Source of the DNA: CAYYYP01 sp964475985
GTDB lineage: Bacteria; Bdellovibrionota; UBA1018; CAYHWW01
Direction: 5' to 3'
Assembly (NCBI GenBank): GCA_964475985.1
Contig: CAYYYP010000045.1
Location: 1 to 30,104, forward strand
DNA length: 30,104 bases
The notes below the pieces were generated by a model. It was not told the DNA's origin. It saw only the letters and a list, made by a program, of their open reading frames with translations, and searched no databases. The position numbers were made by a program, and so were the translations under genes. Position 1 is the stretch's first letter. Every line of letters begins with the position of its first letter. Positions 14,031 to 22,037 of this stretch are shown one piece after another.

Positions 14031-16823
14031 ATGCAGAATCTCCGTAGCCGAAAAAACTATTTTGCAGGAACGATGGTTAGGCAAATGCCGGGCCTTTTAT
14101 TTCTGCTCGCATTGTTCGCGCCGACACCGCAGGCCCTAGGCGGAATGAGGCAAACCGAAAGCTATAAGACCCATACTCACCTTGCCATCCCGGTGGATCC
14201 GGGCATGAGTTACGAAGTGGAGCGTTCCGGCGCGAGCTCAGGGGCAATCGGATTTAAGGTCCAAATCACTGGAGTTTTTTCCCAGGATACGAAAACTGCT
14301 CTTCAAAAATTAGCATCGCTAAAGGACGGTCGCACTGAATCTGTGACGCTTCAGCCAGGCAATCGCAATGGGGATTGGTTGCTGGAAGTCCGCTTTAAAA
14401 ATGCCCTAGGCGCTGACTACGAAATATTTGATTATCGGGATCAACGAACATCAACTGTTTTTATTGATTATTGGGCATCCTTGGACCGACCGGAGCAAAA
14501 AAGCCTCGGTGGAAAAACTAAAAATGGCGGTAGTAAGGCGGGTAAGACCTCGAGCGCTAAAGTTTCGCCACGGGAGAGGGGCCTGGCGTCAAACACACAA
14601 GGAAGCGGTGGAAATGTAGTAGTTAAAGGCACGAGCGCAGGGCCGGTAACTACGTCGGTGGAAGAAGCGCGTTCAGGGAATCTATGCGGTACTCGGCTTG
14701 ATTTCGCAAAGGATGGCGTGATTGATTTTAAGGTTTATCATCGCCCGTTTAATTATGAGTCCCATTTTGCGTTGGAGTTTCCGGACGCTAAATACACTTA
14801 TCCGGATGCCGAAAGCCTTGGCAAAAAAACGGACGAGAATGACGCAAACAGCGACCGCGTGCATTACGCCCTAACCCGGAAACTGTACCAAGAGGGCCGT
14901 TTGGGGCTAGCGCTGAAGACCATCGAATTTTACGAAAAGAAATTCGTGAAGGCGGAAAAAACCAACGCCTTTTTATCCGAAATGAAATTTTTAAAAGTGA
15001 ACGCGCTCTTTAAGCTTTCCCAAAAATTAAATTCAAAACATTTTAAGGAATCGGCCCATGCGTTGCTGAATTTAATCATGCTCAACGAGCCCCAAACGGA
15101 AAAAGGCCAGTTTGCAAGACTCTTCCTGCTTCAGGACCTGATTAAAAATCGTAAAAATGTACAGGCTCTAGAGTCGGCGCTCTCCGGTGCCGAGCTTAAA
15201 GACAAATACGAAACCGTCTATCTCTTGGCGGCGGCCGAGAGCATGCAGGCCATCGGCGAAAAAGCGCGAGCCGAAGCACTTTACCAACAAATCATGGGTA
15301 GGGATCAGAAAGATCGTTTGGCCATCGAAGGTGCCTTTCGCTTAGGTGAAGTCTATATGCTGAGCGGAGATTTCGAAAAGGCGAGGGCTACCTTTACGGC
15401 AAGCCTTCGGCAATATCCGGAGCGAATCAATGAATATCCCACGGCGGTATTTAACCATGCCGAATGCTTTTTTCGTCTCGGACGGTTCAGCGAAGCTCGC
15501 GAAATGCATGCGGAGTTTCTAAAAAGATTTCCCCATGACGATCTCGTTTGGGCCTCGCACTTGCGAGTGGCGGAATTCAATCATACCCTTCAGAAAACTA
15601 AGGCCGATCGCGAGGCAGTCATTGATGGGTACGAGGCTGTGGTGAACCGCGCGCCGTATACGACCGGCGCGTTCCTCGCGTCCGTAAGGCTTTCCGACTG
15701 CATGCGCATTGAAGGAAAAGACGATGTGGGCCGGAAAAATTTGGCGTTTTACAAAAACATTTTTGAGAAAAAAGACCTCTCCAAAGTTGAATCAAATTTA
15801 TTCAGTCCCCTTGACCTTAGAAAGTTCGTTGATCTTTATGAGCTTAGGTTCAAACGAAGGCTTGGGGATTACGACTACATCCTTAAAATGGCTCGATTCT
15901 ATCGAAGTCGGTTAGAGGCACAACCTATTCATTTAAGCTTAAAGAATGAATTGCAGAGCGGAGTAGAGGCATTCATTCTGGATTTGACCAAAAATCCGGA
16001 GGCTACGGATTCAGATTACGCAAGGGCCCTCAAGCTTAGTGCGCTCTATAAAGACTATTTACCGGCCAAGGCTTCACTCTCGTTTAAATTGTCCATGGCT
16101 CGTGCACTTTTTGAGACGGGCGATTACAAAAAAGCCGCCGAACAGCTTGCGAGTCTCGAAAACGAGCAAGCCACGGCAACGCCCGGAGTGCAGGACGATA
16201 TTCACTGGCTAAACTACGAAATTCTTCGCCGGACCTCTACGGATTTTTCGGCGAAACAAACTGCGCTTCTGCGTTTGAATCCAGAAGGCGCATACCGCGC
16301 CGAAAGATTTTTCTTAAACCTTGAGCTGCTCGCAGAACAACGTAAATACCGCGAAATCCTCGATGCGGCAGGCGATACCGCGGTCGCTGCCCTACCGGAT
16401 GATTACAAAATACGCACTTTTTTGCTGAAAATGCGGGCCTATCGCGAGCTCAACGACTTAGGCGAGTTGCTTAAAGAATGTGATCGTTTCATCCTAAGTC
16501 GCGGACTTGAGCAGGATGCGCAGGATTTCCTACCGGAAGTGAACCGGTTCCGGTCCGAGGCTCTTTATAAACTTAAAAAGTTTGATCTTGCAGCCGAAGC
16601 CCTGACGGAAGTGTTGGCGGAGATGCGCAAGGATGAAACGCAAAAAAGCAACACCAGCGCCGTGGAATTTATGCTTGCACGATCACTGGATGCGCTCGGA
16701 AAAGAAAAGGAAGCGGAGGATGCATATCGAAAATTAGCGTCAACGGACAAAGGGATGTGGGGAAAGTCCGCGAAAGTGGAGCTTGAACAAAAACAGTTTA
16801 AAAAAATAAATCAAAAGAATTGA
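14031..16823 (+). CDS. Exported beta-domain/TPR protein, possibly flagellar (PflA-like architecture)
   Basis: From ATG 14031 the product has 930 residues. A long basic N-region and a hydrophobic core (about residues 20-33, LLFLLALFA) end in a likely signal-peptidase site near ALG. Residues about 42-148 look like a beta domain, and a Gly/Ser/Lys-rich linker follows to about 200. From about 280 to the end the chain is a TPR superhelix; repeats such as GDFEKARATFTASLRQYP and GRFSEAREMHAEFLKRFP are clear. ATG 14031 is chosen because it follows GAGGA at 14016-14020 and lies downstream of the start expected from the sigma-54 promoter; upstream TTG 13980 and ATG 14004 would not be transcribed. ATG 14073 is an alternative. 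The signal peptide-beta domain-TPR layout, sigma-54 control and placement before flgB recall the Campylobacter/Helicobacter motor scaffold PflA. Homology is not demonstrated. Confidence 0.8.
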   Translation: MQNLRSRKNYFAGTMVRQMPGLLFLLALFAPTPQALGGMRQTESYKTHTHLAIPVDPGMSYEVERSGASSGAIGFKVQITGVFSQDTKTALQKLASLKDGRTESVTLQPGNRNGDWLLEVRFKNALGADYEIFDYRDQRTSTVFIDYWASLDRPEQKSLGGKTKNGGSKAGKTSSAKVSPRERGLASNTQGSGGNVVVKGTSAGPVTTSVEEARSGNLCGTRLDFAKDGVIDFKVYHRPFNYESHFALEFPDAKYTYPDAESLGKKTDENDANSDRVHYALTRKLYQEGRLGLALKTIEFYEKKFVKAEKTNAFLSEMKFLKVNALFKLSQKLNSKHFKESAHALLNLIMLNEPQTEKGQFARLFLLQDLIKNRKNVQALESALSGAELKDKYETVYLLAAAESMQAIGEKARAEALYQQIMGRDQKDRLAIEGAFRLGEVYMLSGDFEKARATFTASLRQYPERINEYPTAVFNHAECFFRLGRFSEAREMHAEFLKRFPHDDLVWASHLRVAEFNHTLQKTKADREAVIDGYEAVVNRAPYTTGAFLASVRLSDCMRIEGKDDVGRKNLAFYKNIFEKKDLSKVESNLFSPLDLRKFVDLYELRFKRRLGDYDYILKMARFYRSRLEAQPIHLSLKNELQSGVEAFILDLTKNPEATDSDYARALKLSALYKDYLPAKASLSFKLSMARALFETGDYKKAAEQLASLENEQATATPGVQDDIHWLNYEILRRTSTDFSAKQTALLRLNPEGAYRAERFFLNLELLAEQRKYREILDAAGDTAVAALPDDYKIRTFLLKMRAYRELNDLGELLKECDRFILSRGLEQDAQDFLPEVNRFRSEALYKLKKFDLAAEALTEVLAEMRKDETQKSNTSAVEFMLARSLDALGKEKEAEDAYRKLASTDKGMWGKSAKVELEQKQFKKINQKN

Positions 16824-16869
16824 ATCGTAAGTAAAGTTCATTAAACTAAATACTGGAGGATCGAAAGCC

Positions 16870-17823
16870 ATGGATGGTAAGACGAAAGAAACTAATAAGC
16901 TAGCCGAGACCGTTGCACAGACAAAAGGATGTGTTTTGTTGCAAGGTGAAGCTGGAACCGGAAAAACATATTTAGCCAGACAAATTCACGAAGCGTCCCA
17001 GCGGGTCGGTTCTATCATTTTCGTGAACTGCAACCAACAACCCGAAGCGTTGCTAGAAACCGAAATCTTTGGTTTCGAGAAAGGCGCCTTTGCCGGCACC
17101 GTAAGTGAAAAAAGAGGAAAGTTCGAACAGGCCAACGGTGGTACCATCGTACTTGAGAACATCTCTGAGCTCACCCCTAAGCTTCAGGCTAAGATTCTAA
17201 AAACCTTGGAAACCGGCGCCGTGGATCGTATCGGATCCAAACAGGCCATTCCAGTGGACATTCGAGTTGTCGCAACGACCACCAAAAACATTTCGGAAAT
17301 GGTGACGCAGAACACTTTCTCTGAAGCACTTTTTTATCGTCTCAACGCCAATCAGTTTGTATTGCCGCCATTGCGTGAGCGTGGGGAAGATTTAAAACAA
17401 ATCGTTTCCACCATGCTCGCCAAGGTTACGAGCAAAAATGGACGTAGGGTTTCGGGCATCACCGAAGACGCCGTGCAAAAGCTCTCAACTTACAATTTCC
17501 CGAACAACTTAAGGGAACTTGAAGCCGTATTGGAGCGCGCCGCCATGAGCGCGCACGATGGCGTTGTTCGTGAGAGCGATGTGCATCTTGGGCCCCAAAC
17601 TCAGGCGAGACATCAGGGTGAAGGCGCTCACTCGGTAGACTGGGAAGCTCAAGCTTCTTGGGCACCGGGCCGTACACTCGATGAAATCGAAAGAGCCGTG
17701 ATTTTAAGGTCGCTTTCCTACCATAGCGGAAACCGTACCCATACGGCCCGTGAACTTGGCATCAGCATCCGAACCCTGCGCAATAAGCTCAATGAGTACC
17801 GCAGGCTTGGCATCAGCGTCTAA
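16870..17823 (+). CDS. EBP-family AAA+ protein with degenerate active site
   Basis: The 317-residue protein aligns over the sigma-54-interaction AAA+ domain and ends in an intact Fis-type HTH (about 285-312, HTARELGISIRTLRNKL). It has no receiver or sensory domain and starts almost at Walker A. Walker A is good (GEAGTGKT, 26-33) and the switch Asn is kept (53). The GAFTGA loop reads GAFAGT (72-77), the Walker B Asp-Glu is Glu-Asn (VLENI, 94-98), the sensor I Asn is Thr (137) and the first arginine finger is Ser (151, FSEALFYRL), while R157 is kept. Such a protein should bind DNA and perhaps ATP, but is unlikely to hydrolyse ATP or contact sigma-54 normally. ATG 16870 follows GGAGG. It lies 46 bp after the TPR gene, probably in the same sigma-54 transcript, and before the fli operon. 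Confidence 0.9.
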   Translation: MDGKTKETNKLAETVAQTKGCVLLQGEAGTGKTYLARQIHEASQRVGSIIFVNCNQQPEALLETEIFGFEKGAFAGTVSEKRGKFEQANGGTIVLENISELTPKLQAKILKTLETGAVDRIGSKQAIPVDIRVVATTTKNISEMVTQNTFSEALFYRLNANQFVLPPLRERGEDLKQIVSTMLAKVTSKNGRRVSGITEDAVQKLSTYNFPNNLRELEAVLERAAMSAHDGVVRESDVHLGPQTQARHQGEGAHSVDWEAQASWAPGRTLDEIERAVILRSLSYHSGNRTHTARELGISIRTLRNKLNEYRRLGISV

Positions 17824-17853
17824 ACTATAAACACTCCTTGGTTAGATCCGGAC

Positions 17854-17891
17854 GGGGGAATTGGCAGGCAGCAATTCCCCCGTTCTTTTTT
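17854..17891 (+). terminator. Rho-independent terminator after the degenerate EBP gene
   Basis: GGGGGAATT (17854-17862) and AATTCCCCC (17873-17881) form a 9-bp stem with a 10-nt loop, followed by a T-rich run to 17891. It separates the sigma-54-driven transcript from the flagellar operon. Confidence 0.9.
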
Positions 17892-17898
17892 GCCTCCC

Positions 17899-17925
17899 TT
17901 AATAAATAAAAAAAATTTACGATAA
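17899..17925 (+). promoter_or_regulatory. Possible FliA (sigma-28)-like promoter of the flgB operon
   Basis: TACGATAA at 17918-17925 matches six of eight positions of the sigma-28 -10 GCCGATAA, 11 bp after a poor -35 candidate (TTAATAAA, 17899-17906). It lies between the terminator and flgB, where a promoter is expected. The -35 match is weak and an AT-rich housekeeping promoter is equally possible. Confidence 0.25.
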
Positions 17926-17954
17926 GGCTTCCCCGTTACTTTTTAGGGGGCCTT
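17924..17954 (+). promoter_or_regulatory. Hairpin in the flgB leader
   Basis: AAGGC (17924-17928) plus CCCC (17931-17934) can pair with GGGG (17946-17949) plus GCCTT (17950-17954), leaving a TT bulge. There is no U run after it, so it is not a terminator. It ends 13 nt before the flgB Shine-Dalgarno and could affect transcript stability or translation. Confidence 0.35.
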
Positions 17955-17984
17955 CTGATGGAATAAGAGAAGAGGGTGCTTGAA

Positions 17985-18404
17985 GTGTCTGATTTGATAT
18001 TTGACTCAACGATTCAGGGAATGAATTCCGTTTTGAACCTGCGCTCCGCAAACCAAGGTGTCATCAGTTCCAATATCGCAAACGCCGACACGCCTGGTTA
18101 CCACGCGAAAAAATTGGAGTTTGAGGATGCCCTGAGGTCGGCCTTTGAAGTCGACGAGCGCATGGCGTTGGGCGAAGACGGCGTTGAGGAAGGGCATTTC
18201 ACCCGCATGGCACCAAACTCCGTAGTTGCCGAAATTTATGACAATCCCAATGGCGTCGTGAATTTGGATGGAAATACCGTTGACCGAAATTCCGAACAAG
18301 TTTCCATGGCGGAAAACCAAATTCATTTCGATGCCGCCGCGGAAGCTCTCAAACGAAAATTAGCTCTTCTTAAATATGCAGTTTCAGACGGCGGAGGCAG
18401 GTAA
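17985..18404 (+). CDS. flgB: Flagellar proximal rod protein FlgB
   Basis: FlgB forms part of the proximal rod between MS ring and distal rod. The 139-residue length is typical. The N-terminal rod signature is present, NQGVISSNIANADTPGYHAK, with the canonical Ala-Asn and Thr-Pro-Gly-Tyr. The C-terminal half (QIHFDAAAEALKRKLALLKY) carries the family helix. I choose GTG 17985 because AGAAGAGG (17968-17975) lies 9 bp upstream; an earlier in-frame GTG at 17976 abuts that site. It is the first gene of the flagellar operon and is followed by flgC after 2 bp. Confidence 0.95.
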   Translation: MSDLIFDSTIQGMNSVLNLRSANQGVISSNIANADTPGYHAKKLEFEDALRSAFEVDERMALGEDGVEEGHFTRMAPNSVVAEIYDNPNGVVNLDGNTVDRNSEQVSMAENQIHFDAAAEALKRKLALLKYAVSDGGGR

Positions 18405-18406
18405 AA

Positions 18407-18844
18407 ATGGATTTTTTTAGTTCAATGCGCGTGAGCGCTTCCGGGATGAATGCACAGCAAACCCGGATGAATACCATCTCTTCAAATCTCGCAAATGCCG
18501 AGTCTACGTCGTCAGAAACCGGCGGTCCCTATCGTCGCAAGGATCCCGTTTTTTCTGCGGTCCCGGAAAGGGAATCCTTTGGCGAAATCCTTTCCGATGA
18601 ACTCGAGCAAAACACGCAAGGTGTGCTGGTCACCGAAATTCAGGAAGATGCGAAAGCACCGCGCATGGTTTTCAACCCTTCTCACCCCCACGCCAATACA
18701 GAGGGCTATGTAGCGATGCCCAATGTGAACAGCGTTGAGGAAATGGCCAATATGATTTCTGCATCGAGAGCTTATGAAGCAAATGTTACGGCCCTAAACG
18801 CCGCCAAAGGTATGGCCATGAAATCGCTTGAGATCGGCAAATAG
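18407..18844 (+). CDS. flgC: Flagellar proximal rod protein FlgC
   Basis: The 145-residue rod subunit has the RMNTISSNLANAEST N-terminal signature and the C-terminal YVAMPNVNSVEEMANMISAS motif, followed by RAYEANVTALNAAK, typical of FlgC. A GGAGG-type ribosome binding site within the end of flgB precedes the ATG. FlgC assembles with FlgB and the FliE-based rod adapter in the periplasm after export by the flagellar type III apparatus. Confidence 0.97.
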   Translation: MDFFSSMRVSASGMNAQQTRMNTISSNLANAESTSSETGGPYRRKDPVFSAVPERESFGEILSDELEQNTQGVLVTEIQEDAKAPRMVFNPSHPHANTEGYVAMPNVNSVEEMANMISASRAYEANVTALNAAKGMAMKSLEIGK

Positions 18845-18857
18845 GTAAAAATAAATT

Positions 18858-19193
18858 ATGTCTGAATTCTCCATTCAAAAAATTAATAGCCAGCCCCTTC
18901 AACTGGAATCCACAAGCACAGTTGAGAGCCCCTTAAAACTTAAGGATGCGGCCGGCGGCGATGATGCGGCGACTTCTTCATTTCTGCAGTACCTCAAAGA
19001 GGGGCTTGCTTCCGTGAATCAAACGCAACTGGACTCCGATAAGGCCGTGCGGGAAATGATGGCCGGCAGCACAAAAAATATTCACGAGGCCATGCTTTTT
19101 CTTGAGAAGGCCGACATGACTTACAAAATGGCGATGCAAGTGCGGAATAAAATTATCGATGCATACCGCGAAGTCATGAGAATGCAGGTGTAG
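18858..19193 (+). CDS. fliE: Flagellar hook-basal body protein FliE
   Basis: FliE joins the MS ring to the rod. The 111-residue product has a variable, Ser/Asp-rich first third and the conserved helical C-terminal part: HEAMLFLEKADMTYKMAMQV followed by RNKIIDAYREVMRMQ. It lies between flgC and fliF as in most flagellated bacteria. The Shine-Dalgarno is weak (TAGGT). Confidence 0.95.
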   Translation: MSEFSIQKINSQPLQLESTSTVESPLKLKDAAGGDDAATSSFLQYLKEGLASVNQTQLDSDKAVREMMAGSTKNIHEAMLFLEKADMTYKMAMQVRNKIIDAYREVMRMQV

Positions 19194-19200
19194 GGTTTAA

Positions 19201-20952
19201 ATGGATTATTTTTCAAGGGTCGCGGGTTTAATACAAGAATTTTATAAAAACTTAACGCCTCAGCGTAGGCTTGCGCTTTTCACAACCCTGACCCTCGTGG
19301 TCGCCAGCGTCGTCATGATGCTTGTGTGGGCGAGCAAAAGTGCGTACCAGACGTTGTACACGAATTTGGCCGCGGAAGATTCCACGGCCATTATGCGTTT
19401 GCTGCGGGATAAAAAGATTCCATTTATCGTCGAGAACGATGGCAAGACCATAAAAATTCCGCCCGAAGCAGTTTATGACTTGCGTTTGGAGCTGGCATCT
19501 TCTGGTTATCCTCAGGCCGGCGTTATTGGGTATGAAGTTTTTGACAAACAATCCTTTGCGACGACAAGTTTTGTTCAGAAATTGAATCAAAAGCGGGCCC
19601 TTGAAGGTGAGCTCATTCGGACCATCAATCAGTTAAAAGGGGTGAAGCGGTCGCGCGTGCACTTAGCGATGCCGCCTAAAACAACTTTTGTTGAGGATGA
19701 AAAAAATCCTACCGCCAGCGTCGTGGTGGAGCTTGAGCCAGGCAACGTACTTCAGGAACGCCAGATTTTAGGTATCACAAACCTAGTGGCTTCCGCCGTG
19801 GAAGGAATGGAAACGGGAAGCGTCATCATTCTAGATGGTAACGGAAAAATTCTCTCCAAAAATTTGAACGATCCCGTGGCTAAACAGACGGCTTCGCTGC
19901 TGGAGCTGCAACAGCGACTTGAGCGCGACTACGAAAAACGCGTGGAAGAAATCGTTTCGAAGGTCGTTGGAGAAGGTAAAGTCGTAGCTAAGGTCGCCCT
20001 TGACCTTGATTTCACTCAGCTTACGGAAACCCAAACCGCCTACGACCAAGAAGGTGCGGCGATTAAGGGTCAGCAAAAAGAAACTCATCTTATGGATGGT
20101 TCACGGCCCGTTCCTACGGGACCTCCCGGCGCTGCGAGCAATACGCCAAACGCTCCCCAGGGTCAGCAAGGTCCAGGGCTCGCTAGTACCAGAGTCGCAG
20201 AAGTGCGTAGCAATACTCAGAAGTCCTACGAAACGACAAATTTCGCCGTACCGGAAACGGTTCGGCGCAGCGTAAAACCTACTTACACCATCAAGCGGCT
20301 TAACGTTGCGGTCTTGGTGGACAACGAGTGGATCAAAAAAGCGGAAGCTGCAGTTGCCACCGCCGCTGCTTCAGATAAAAATGCCGCCGCTCCCCAAGAA
20401 GGGGATGGTCCTAAAAAGAGTATGTGGGATGTTGAGCGTGAGAAACTTCAAACCGTTATTTCATCTTCCGTTGGTTTTGATAAAACTAGAGGTGACGTGG
20501 TGGAAATCCAAGGTATGGAGTTCCGTAAGGATGACCTCGAAGATGCCGAGAATCATATCCGAGCAATCGAGCAACGTAGACTCTATCGTCATCTCATCGA
20601 ATACGCCGTCCTAGGTTTGGTCATCCTCCTCTTTTTCCTCGTGGTCATACGCCCCTTCATCAAGTGGCTTACGGACAACACTGTGGACAGCATGGAATCC
20701 TTTCTGCCTAAGACCATTGAGGAGTTAGAGAAGCTGCAAAGTGGTGACGCGGCCATTGCGACCGTTGAGGAAGTGATGCCGGTCATGGTGGACAAGGTCG
20801 ACCCAGAAAAAGTTGAAGGTCAGATGATTCGTGAAAAAATCATGACCTTGGTTGAGAAGAATCCCGGCAAGGCCGCGATGATTCTTCATGAATGGATAGG
20901 AAAACCGGCAACGTCCTCGGCAAGCAAAGATGCCGAAGCGGAAGCGGTTTAA
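19201..20952 (+). CDS. fliF: Flagellar MS-ring protein FliF
   Basis: FliF forms the MS ring in the inner membrane, the base on which rod, C-ring and export gate assemble. The 583-residue protein has two transmembrane helices (about 25-43 and 463-485) flanking the periplasmic ring-building motifs (YTNLAAEDSTAIMRLL near 54 and VHLAMPPKTTFVEDE near 151). An Ala/Pro/Gln-rich insert sits at about 300-330. The C-terminal cytoplasmic tail (IREKIMTLVEKNPGKAAMIL) is the expected FliG-binding region. Confidence 0.98.
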   Translation: MDYFSRVAGLIQEFYKNLTPQRRLALFTTLTLVVASVVMMLVWASKSAYQTLYTNLAAEDSTAIMRLLRDKKIPFIVENDGKTIKIPPEAVYDLRLELASSGYPQAGVIGYEVFDKQSFATTSFVQKLNQKRALEGELIRTINQLKGVKRSRVHLAMPPKTTFVEDEKNPTASVVVELEPGNVLQERQILGITNLVASAVEGMETGSVIILDGNGKILSKNLNDPVAKQTASLLELQQRLERDYEKRVEEIVSKVVGEGKVVAKVALDLDFTQLTETQTAYDQEGAAIKGQQKETHLMDGSRPVPTGPPGAASNTPNAPQGQQGPGLASTRVAEVRSNTQKSYETTNFAVPETVRRSVKPTYTIKRLNVAVLVDNEWIKKAEAAVATAAASDKNAAAPQEGDGPKKSMWDVEREKLQTVISSSVGFDKTRGDVVEIQGMEFRKDDLEDAENHIRAIEQRRLYRHLIEYAVLGLVILLFFLVVIRPFIKWLTDNTVDSMESFLPKTIEELEKLQSGDAAIATVEEVMPVMVDKVDPEKVEGQMIREKIMTLVEKNPGKAAMILHEWIGKPATSSASKDAEAEAV

Positions 20953-20973
20953 CGCTGATTTTTGAGGTGAGTG

Positions 20974-22014
20974 ATGGCTGACGCGAATGCAAAAAAATCT
21001 GAAAAGCCCATGACGTTTGAGGAAATGAACGGTCTTGAAAAGACCGCTTTGCTTCTAAACATTTTGGGCAACCAAGTCACAAGCCAAGTGTTTAAGAAAA
21101 TGCGGGATAATGACATCAAACGCATCATCAGCGCCATGGGCAATGTGAGCAAAGCCACGATCCCCATGGTGAGACAAGTGCTGGAAGAGTTTTACGGTGA
21201 AATTTCTGAAGAACAGGAAATTATTTTTGGTCAGTCCCAAGGCAGGGATTTTATTCTTCAGACGCTCGGCGAAGAGCGCGCAAAAACTGTGCTTGGTCAA
21301 CTCAGCGTAGTTGAAGGTTCACGCACCCTTGAGGCTCTGGAGCTGGTCGATGCAAGAACGCTTTCTAATTTCCTCATGAATGAGCATCCACAGACCATTG
21401 CCCTTATTTTGGCGCATCTTGATTCCCAGAAAAAAACGGAAGTTCTCAAACGGTTGCCCGAGGCGATTCAGACCGAAGTGGTTTTACGTATCGCGAATTT
21501 GGATTTCATCAGTCCAACTTTGATCGCCCAAGTCGACGAAGTCTTAAAGCAAGAACTTGCCACCCTTGGCTCCATCGATACGCAGCAGCTCGGTGGCGTT
21601 CAGCCGATTGCCGATATGCTTAACGTCATGGACAAAACGACGGAGCAGAACATCATGGCCAGGGTCGAGGAAAAAGATCCGCAACTTGCCGAAGAAATCC
21701 GCAAACTCATGTTCGTGTTCGAGGATATTCGTTTCATCGACGATCGTGGCATGCAGACGCTCCTCAAAGATGTGGCTAACGATAAGCTGGTCATTGCCAT
21801 GAAAACGGCGCCCGATGACCTTAAAGAAAAAATATTCAGGAATATGTCACGCCGGGCAGCGCAGCTCCTCAAGGACGATTTGGAAGCCCTGGGACCAGTC
21901 CGTCTCAGCGACGTCGAAGGTGCGCAGCAAGAAATCGTCAATGTCGCAAAACGCCTCGAGGGCGAAGGCAAGATCATGATCAGCCGCGGCGGTGATTCCG
22001 ATGCGCTGGTGTAA
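20974..22014 (+). CDS. fliG: Flagellar motor switch protein FliG
   Basis: FliG is the C-ring component that contacts the stator and generates torque. The 346-residue product covers all three domains, with the EHPQTIALILAHLD helix of the middle domain and the C-terminal torque domain (VFEDIRFIDDRGMQTLLKD, then RRAAQLLKDDLEALGPVRLS). The ATG at 20974 is preferred over GTG 20971, because GAGG at about 20964-20967 then has normal spacing. It follows fliF by 21 bp. Confidence 0.98.
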   Translation: MADANAKKSEKPMTFEEMNGLEKTALLLNILGNQVTSQVFKKMRDNDIKRIISAMGNVSKATIPMVRQVLEEFYGEISEEQEIIFGQSQGRDFILQTLGEERAKTVLGQLSVVEGSRTLEALELVDARTLSNFLMNEHPQTIALILAHLDSQKKTEVLKRLPEAIQTEVVLRIANLDFISPTLIAQVDEVLKQELATLGSIDTQQLGGVQPIADMLNVMDKTTEQNIMARVEEKDPQLAEEIRKLMFVFEDIRFIDDRGMQTLLKDVANDKLVIAMKTAPDDLKEKIFRNMSRRAAQLLKDDLEALGPVRLSDVEGAQQEIVNVAKRLEGEGKIMISRGGDSDALV

Positions 22015-22037
22015 CTACGAACCAAAGGATTTGAAAC

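Noticed and set aside
17863..17881. TTGGCAGGCAGCAATT as a sigma-54-like promoter before flgB
   Set aside because: It lacks the TTGC element and forms the loop and stem of the terminator following the EBP gene.
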